A DNA stretch of 64,000 nucleotides from Lepiota brunneoincarnata (lineage: Eukaryota > Basidiomycota > Agaricomycetes > Agaricales > Agaricaceae): NCBI GenBank assembly GCA_023014365.1, contig JAEBUN010000019.1, positions 434,001-498,000 of the forward strand, in the 5' to 3' direction. Made by a program: the position numbers and the translations under genes. A model generated the notes under the pieces. It searched no databases. It was not told the DNA's origin and was given only the letters and a program-made list of their open reading frames with translations. Positions 58,501-64,000 of this stretch are shown piece by piece. Position 1 is the stretch's first letter; each line of letters begins with the position of its first letter.

Positions 58501-61500
58501 CTGAGACAAATCCGTTCGATATGTCCAACCTAAAGCAAGCTCTGCCGAGCGAAGCAGCTCCTCTTCCTGACCCTGCCCCTCAAACTGTAGTTCCCCCCCA
58601 AAGACACCTGGACAGCCTGGGCCTCCGGATATCCGAAGGATTGTTTACTGTTCTTTTCGATCTCGCACAAGCCTACTTGGTAAGGGGGTCTGCAAAAGAA
58701 GCAGAATTTTTCATTAAACAGGCACGAGACCTCGCCGAGGCGCTAAACGCACCTGCAATGCTCAGTCGCGCTTTAGCTAAGCAGGGTGAAGTGCAGATAC
58801 GCCAAGGTCTAATGCAACAGGGGTACGAGAACTTGATCAAAGCGGGGGAGTTGTTGAAGGATGTACCGACGATTGGCTCTGCCGAGATACATAGGTTGTG
58901 TGCGGATTATAATGCACGGGCGCAAAGGGAGGAAGACGCACACGAGTTGTATAGGAAGTCGGTGGGCCTGTTAGAAGAGATCGATGCAGCGTTCCAGCAG
59001 TATGAAGGCATTGCATTTGGGTATGTTGGATTTCGTTCCTTGACGGAGAATTTTGGATCTGATTTGTAGGGATATAAGGCCCCGTAAGTCTTTTGGGCTG
59101 TCTCCTACGAGCGGCAAGACTGCAAGGGATGTCATTGTGCCCGACATCTTGACTACCGTGCTCCGACAGCAAAGTGGGTTATTCTGTTGGCCTTGGGCTT
59201 GTTCCTAGCTAACAGTAGTCGTCCTAGTCTGGCTTCTGCGCGGTCAGAACGATGAACGATTTAATGAGCTGCTAGAAGCGATTTATCTCGCTTCCACGAT
59301 CGTCACTCACAAAGGTGCTGAATCCCCCGAAATTATGTGCAAACTTGGATGATTAATTGTATTCAGGCTGAAGAAAATGCACTGCTAGCGAAACTAAACC
59401 TTCACAATGTTCACCTAAGATTCCAGAGCGACATGTTCCTTAATTCTCTCGCTGAGTCTCGTGAGTGGAATTATTGTCATCAATTGATCCGCCAATTTCA
59501 CTTTGCGATTACAGCGATTGCGATACCTATGGGTATGCATATGGCACAAGGGCTAGGGTCGACTCCTACGCAAGACATCTTGAGTGCGCTTGACCAGGCA
59601 GAACAGCAGTTTTGGAATAGCCTGGCATTGATCGCCAAGAGAGGGAGCGTTCTTGATGTGAGGGAGTCGGTCATCGCTTTAGCTGTGATCAAGTCTTTCC
59701 AGATTTCGTTGGGACGCAAGGACGAAGGGGTGCATGTAATGGTGTCGCGCCTCCTCGGTGAGTATATGATTATGACTGCTGTCAGTACCTTGACTGATAC
59801 CGCTATGCAGATGCCTCCACCGCTTTGACTTTGCGAAGAGAAATGTTGGAAGCTATTCATCACAAATTTCCGAGCTCACCAGGCGTAGACGATATGCAGT
59901 GGCCCCTCATCACCGCTGAAGGCAACATGCTTCCTCTTCCGGCTAACACCAATTTTGCTGCTCGGAAGCGTGCGAACATCCTTGTGGATTCTGAGGATGA
60001 AGAGGACGAGGAAATGCTGGACTCTGGGGCCAAGTCTCCACTGAAGACATACTGGGACTCGGTGCGTCAGCGGTATCGGTCGTACATCCTTGATCCCTCG
60101 TCCCTGTCATCCCCTCAGACGGAGAAGCTCCCTTCAAATTGGATTGTTATACATATAAGTGTGACGGAAGATAGGAACACGCTGTTTGTTTCGCGCCAAG
60201 AAGGTGGTCTCGACGGTGATAGCCTCGTGTTTTCCGTGCCATTAAAGAGCAGGAGGGATAGCGGGAGTGGAGATGATGAAGAGGAGTATCTGTCGTTCAA
60301 TGACGCGATGGAGGAACTTCGGGAGATCGTGAGGTTGAGTGATGAGGGTACCAAGGCTGCGGTGCATATCAAGTCTGACGATGAGGAAGCACGGGTGGCT
60401 TGGTGGAAGCAGCGAGGAGAACTGGATCTTCGGCTCAAGAGTTTATTGGAGAACATTGAATTTTGTTGGTTTGGCGCTTTCAAGGTGCGAGCCCAACCGT
60501 GCTCCTGGGGAAAGAGACTGATTTAGGGTGTTCTTGTAGACCATTCTTAGTCCTAAGAGTAAGGCTAGTGCAGAAGTCATTGCCGAGCTGCAAACTCAGT
60601 TCGGGAAGGTCTTCAAACGAACTGTCGGGATCCAAGACAAGAAACGACCAGGGAACCACCGGAAGACGTCCTCGCACCAGCGGACACAGTCGTTTACGCA
60701 AGTCCGCCTTGATGATGTTTTGCTCCGGTGCTTCTCAACCCTGTCGCCCAAGTGCCGGGATGAAGAGTTGGAAGACCTGGTCTACTTCATCTTAGATCTA
60801 TACCAATTCCACGGTGTCGCTATTCCTATATCAGAGGTTGACATCACACAGATTGTTGTCGACATGCGGGCAGTTCTGGAAGAACACTCCACCAAGGTCA
60901 AGGGGCCGAAGAAGACTAAGCGGCAGGCCGCCGCCTGCCAGCTCGATGACGAACATGTATTCCTTGTCCTGGATAAAAATTTACAGGGACTTCCCTGGGA
61001 AAGCATACCGATCCTACGGGGCAGGAGTGTTAGCAGGGTACCAAGTGTCGATTTCCTGATTGATCGGTTGGAGTACGCTCAGCTGAGACGATCTTCCGGT
61101 CAGTCTGGGGAAGCTCCGATGCAATGATGCTACCGCTCCTGCTGGTGCGGTTGTAGATCCCCGCAAAGGATATTTTATTCTAAATCCTAGCGGCGATCTT
61201 GGTCGTACAGAAAGTCGGTTCCGGGAATGGACAGATGGTATGAAGAAGGCTGGGTGGGATGGTGTTGTTGGGAAGCCGATCAGCGAGCGGCAGTTCGAAA
61301 ACGCTCTACGTCAGACAGACCTTGTTGTGTACGTTTCCTCCCAACCCTTATTAAAGAGTACCGGCTAAGACAATTATAGATATTTTGGACATGGCGGTGG
61401 CGAACAATACCTCCGATCTTACAAGGTCCGGCGCCTCCAGGCGTGTGCTGCTACTATGCTCTGGGGATGTTCATCGGGTGCCCTTCGAGAGATGGGTGAC

Positions 61501-61845
61501 TTTGACCGGGCGGGTACAGCTAATGCATATATGTTAGGAGGCTGGTAAGTTCAAGCGACAGCATCCACAAAACTTGAACGCTGATATTCACTCCCTGCTT
61601 TCATCAGCCCTACCCTCGTTGCTAACCTATGGGACGTTACAGATCGTGACATTGACAAGTTCTGTCAGACCACTTTTGACAAGATCAAGCTGACGCCGGA
61701 ATACATACAAAACTGGAAGACTCCTAGTAGCACGAGTGGTGGGATATCTCTGGTTGCAGCCGTTGCACAAGCTAGGAGTGCTTGCAAGCTGAAGTACTTG
61801 ACTGGAGCTGCTCCCGTGGTTTATGGAATACCTTTCTATCTCTGA
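55600..61845 (+). CDS. separase (Esp1/Cut1), cysteine endopeptidase
   Basis: Clan CD protease that cleaves the cohesin kleisin at anaphase onset, held by securin. ATG 55600 (MHKRTLSKPTVIKGSQDSVE) opens a long helical, TPR-like N-terminal region over about twelve exons, e.g. ARVLLRLLENHYRMDTVPAF and LDLAHEYMKIGKTRRATSIF. A basic linker follows (about 57400-57590). The protease domain starts near 60600; DDEHVFLVLDKNLQGLPWES and PSVDFLIDRLEY precede GYFILNPSGDLGRTESRF. The catalytic His is in YFGHGGGEQYL (61381-61413) and the Cys in MLWGCSSGAL (Cys codon 61468-61470). It ends YLTGAAPVVYGIPFYL at TGA 61843-61845. One extra G near 61101-61104 shifts the frame between the two halves of the protease domain. 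Divergent from the transporter gene. Confidence 0.93.
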
Positions 61846-62355
61846 TCTCAGTCAACTTATTGGTTTTGGTTCACTACAGACTATCTTACATTACCGCTAC
61901 TAGTTTCAGGAATGTCACCCTCTCCTCGCCGCAAGCCGAGCGTTGCTTGGCATCTCCCGGTTCCCACTTTCGTGGGTCCATTTGCTCTATATGACGATTT
62001 CTGTCCACAGGCTCACTAAGCTTTGCCAACTCGGGCTTAGACAATAGCCGCTTGCTCGGACCCTGAAGCCATTTTCCGTGCTTGCTCTACCCTGTTGTTC
62101 CCTTTGTCGGAGCTGTCTCCATACTTTCCCTTTTTTGGAATTTCAATTATTGGTATTGACCATCTACCGCAGTTACGGTTTCTTGCTCCGGCTATCGCTG
62201 TTTAGGCCTTGGCGAATCACCATCATTGATCGTTAGTCTGACGTCTACTTCGAAGCCTATTCCAGGTTTGACTCCCAGCGGACATTGAACTGTACTTAAT
62301 GGCAATGAGGCCCTCTCCTCCCCAAATCGTTACCTGATAAGTCAGCATAAAGAAT
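61846..62355. other. intergenic, nothing recognised
   Basis: No conserved protein, RNA or repeat is visible. The sequence is T-rich and probably holds the separase 3' UTR. Confidence 0.5.
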
Positions 62356-63148
62356 ATGCCTCATGATCAGGAACACCTTGATAGTGTGCCAGAACTCGTC
62401 TCCAACAATTGGTCCAAGCGCCCTAAAAATACCAGACCGTATTCTCCCTTGCTGGTACCGTTGCCTCATGCATCTTCCATAAATTCAGCGAAAATCTATG
62501 TTAAATCCCCTTCTGCCACATATGCATACAGCCCATCGAGAGCCATTCTTCCCCAGCGAGCTATATCTTTTCAAATACAACAGGCAATGTCCTTCCTGCA
62601 ATCGTGCGGCGCAACAACCGACTGACCGCGTGAAGAAGCTGGTCTTCGTAGAGACACCAATGGCGGAGATATCTCGCTGGGTTCAACCCAAACCTTGTGG
62701 GGAACTCAGATTTCCAGAGCTGGAGGAGCTGGTTATTATTGATAGGAGATGGGAGGTGGATGATTTTTCTGAATACGAACCCCCGCGGTATATGGTCCTT
62801 CCGACGCTGAAAACCCTCAAGGTCGCGGGGTATCTACCGGATATCTGCCTCTTGCTGGATTTCCTCGAGGTGGAGAATCTGAGGCATGTGGATATGACAA
62901 TTTACGGGGCCGATACAGCGACCTCGAATGATTTTTTCCAGATGCTGAGCGAATTCAAGAGTCGGTGCTCGTTGTTGACGAGTCCGAATATCATTCTGGA
63001 TCCGCTAGTGCCTAGGGAATATGGTCGGTGTCAGAGTATGTTTCTTGTTCTTGCTTGCTGATGTTGTTTTGTTGTGCCCACAGCGTTCCCGGAAGAGGTC
63101 TTCACATCGTTGCCCATCCAGCTCGTCCCATATATGGAATATGTTTGA
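62356..63148 (+). CDS. leucine-rich, F-box-like protein, 5' end uncertain
   Basis: Looks like the C-terminal LRR-type half of basidiomycete F-box proteins; an F-box itself was not seen. An upstream frame from ATG 62356 overlaps, with a shift, the better frame at 62498-63035: LPHASSINSAKIYV, SELYLFKYNRQCPSC, VKKLVFVETPMAEISRWVQP, ELRFPELEELVII, LPTLKTLKVAGYLPDICLLL and VENLRHVDMTIYG. A GT-AG intron at 63036-63083 joins to TFPEEVFTSLPIQLVPYMEY and the stop TGA 63146-63148. If it is an F-box protein it would present targets to an SCF ubiquitin ligase; this is inference. Confidence 0.5.
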
Positions 63149-63550
63149 GGTGGACTCGTTCCGGATTTGTGGATTCTAGATACATTAAGCAGGTTCTATT
63201 TTGTACTAGAGATTATTAATGGTGGGTTACACCCACTGGTCCGTGTCCCAGGTTGCTGCAGTGAGCAGATTAAGGTGGAGATACCTCGATGAAACGTCCT
63301 GTCTCAAAAGCCTATCACCCCTGGCGCGGAGAAAATAGGACGTGAACTATTGTGGGTGCAAATTCCAGAGCATTCCGGGCTATTGAAGGGTATTCAGCGT
63401 GCGTGCTTTACCAGAAGTCCAAGGCAGATCGTTCTTGGCTATAGAGTAGTAGTATTTGTACTTGTTATATTCAAGGGGCTAAGCCATGGGCTCCTGTCTC
63501 TCTTGGTAGTTTACACTTTTGTGATTATTCTGATTATTCGCTAACTCACG
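63149..63550. other. intergenic, nothing recognised
   Basis: One plus-strand frame (63350-63544) has a hydrophobic run (VVVFVLVIFKGLSHGLLSLL), but its family, introns and promoter are not apparent. Likely non-coding sequence upstream of CLF1. Confidence 0.4.
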
Positions 63551-64000
63551 ATGCAAGACGGACGGGCACCCAGGTCTGTGCTTTATCACCTCATACTCCT
63601 TTCCAACTAACAAAAAAATAGAGTGAAAAACCGAGCACCCGCTGCGGTTCAAGTAGGCGGACATCTATATCCTCACCGCTTCATTCTGACCAACTTCATG
63701 CCATAGATCACAGCGGAACAAATTTTGCGTGAGGTGCGTTGTATTCTGCTTTTAGAACCTATATTTTTTCTAAGGGATCATTACACAGGCGCAAGAACGA
63801 CAAGAGCCAACATTTCGGGCACCCAAACAACGAGTTGAGGATTTCGAGGAACTCAGCGAGTATCAAGGTCGGAAGCGAAAGGAATTTGAGGAGCGGATTA
63901 GGAGAACAAGGGGAAGCATGTACGTACGGCTCACTCCCCCACCCTGGAGGTTCTGACACACGATTCAGAAAAGAATGGCTGCAATATGCCAACTGGGAGG
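63551..64000 (+). CDS. CLF1: pre-mRNA-splicing factor Clf1 (Crooked neck/Syf3), 5' part
   Basis: HAT-repeat scaffold of the Prp19/NineTeen complex, needed for spliceosome activation. Tiny exons open the gene: 63551-63573 (MQDGRAPR), then from about 63623 VKNRAPAAVQ, ITAEQILRE (about 63707-63733), AQERQEPTFRAPKQRVEDFE through KRKEFEERIRRTRGSI (about 63789-63919), and KEWLQYANWE after an intron ending near 63969. These match the Clf1 N-terminus and first HAT motif closely. The gene runs off the window at 64000. No frame break is seen in this part. Confidence 0.93.

Noticed and set aside
42723..61845. functional mitotic gene cluster (condensin, separase, cyclin-like)
   Set aside because: The genes are kilobases apart with unrelated genes between and different orientations; chance neighbourhood is enough.

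Overview
The window is nuclear DNA of a filamentous basidiomycete, most likely an Agaricomycete. The genes are split by many short (about 45-70 bp) GT-AG introns, and they encode fungal orthologues: folylpolyglutamate synthase, condensin subunit 1, separase, Clf1 and a DUF4246 protein. A family of NACHT proteins carries the N-terminal signature common in mushroom-forming fungi. I cannot name the species from the sequence.

Layout. 0-3 kb: myo-inositol oxygenase, then a HAD-type phosphatase. 3-5.9 kb: no gene seen. 5.9-10.9 kb: a divergent pair, a TBC1D20/Gyp8-like Rab-GAP (minus) and a VPS3/TGFBRAP1-like tethering factor (plus) that lacks its N-terminal propeller. 11-36 kb: an accessory block with five NACHT (NOD-like) genes and one NACHT fragment, all on the minus strand. 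Its spacers contain decayed pieces of the VPS3-like gene, a tandem segmental duplication, a small TA-flanked inverted-repeat transposon, a minisatellite, and an island of other genes (28-30 kb: MRPL16, a cyclin-like gene and a truncated divergent gene). 36-64 kb: ordinary core genome with FPGS, DUF4246, an unknown gene, condensin Cnd1, a secreted CAP protein, a small heat-shock protein, an UNC93-like transporter, separase, an LRR/F-box-like gene and the 5' end of CLF1.

The main result is the origin of the NACHT array. Nearly every NACHT spacer holds a relic of the VPS3-like gene, and VPS3-like plus NACHT is also the order at the left edge of the array. The array therefore looks like repeated amplification of a [VPS3-NACHT] block, in which NACHT copies persisted and VPS3 copies decayed. 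Within it, 13861-21764 and 21765-27936 are adjacent direct copies that differ by clean deletions and by one transposon insertion with a preserved empty site.

Caution on reading frames. Many conserved genes, including single-copy core genes (condensin, separase, FPGS, MRPL16), are broken by single-base differences, mostly extra bases and often in short homopolymers, while the protein on either side is well conserved. I treat these as probable base-level assembly errors unless other decay is visible. Exon joins given here are manual and approximate unless exact positions are stated.
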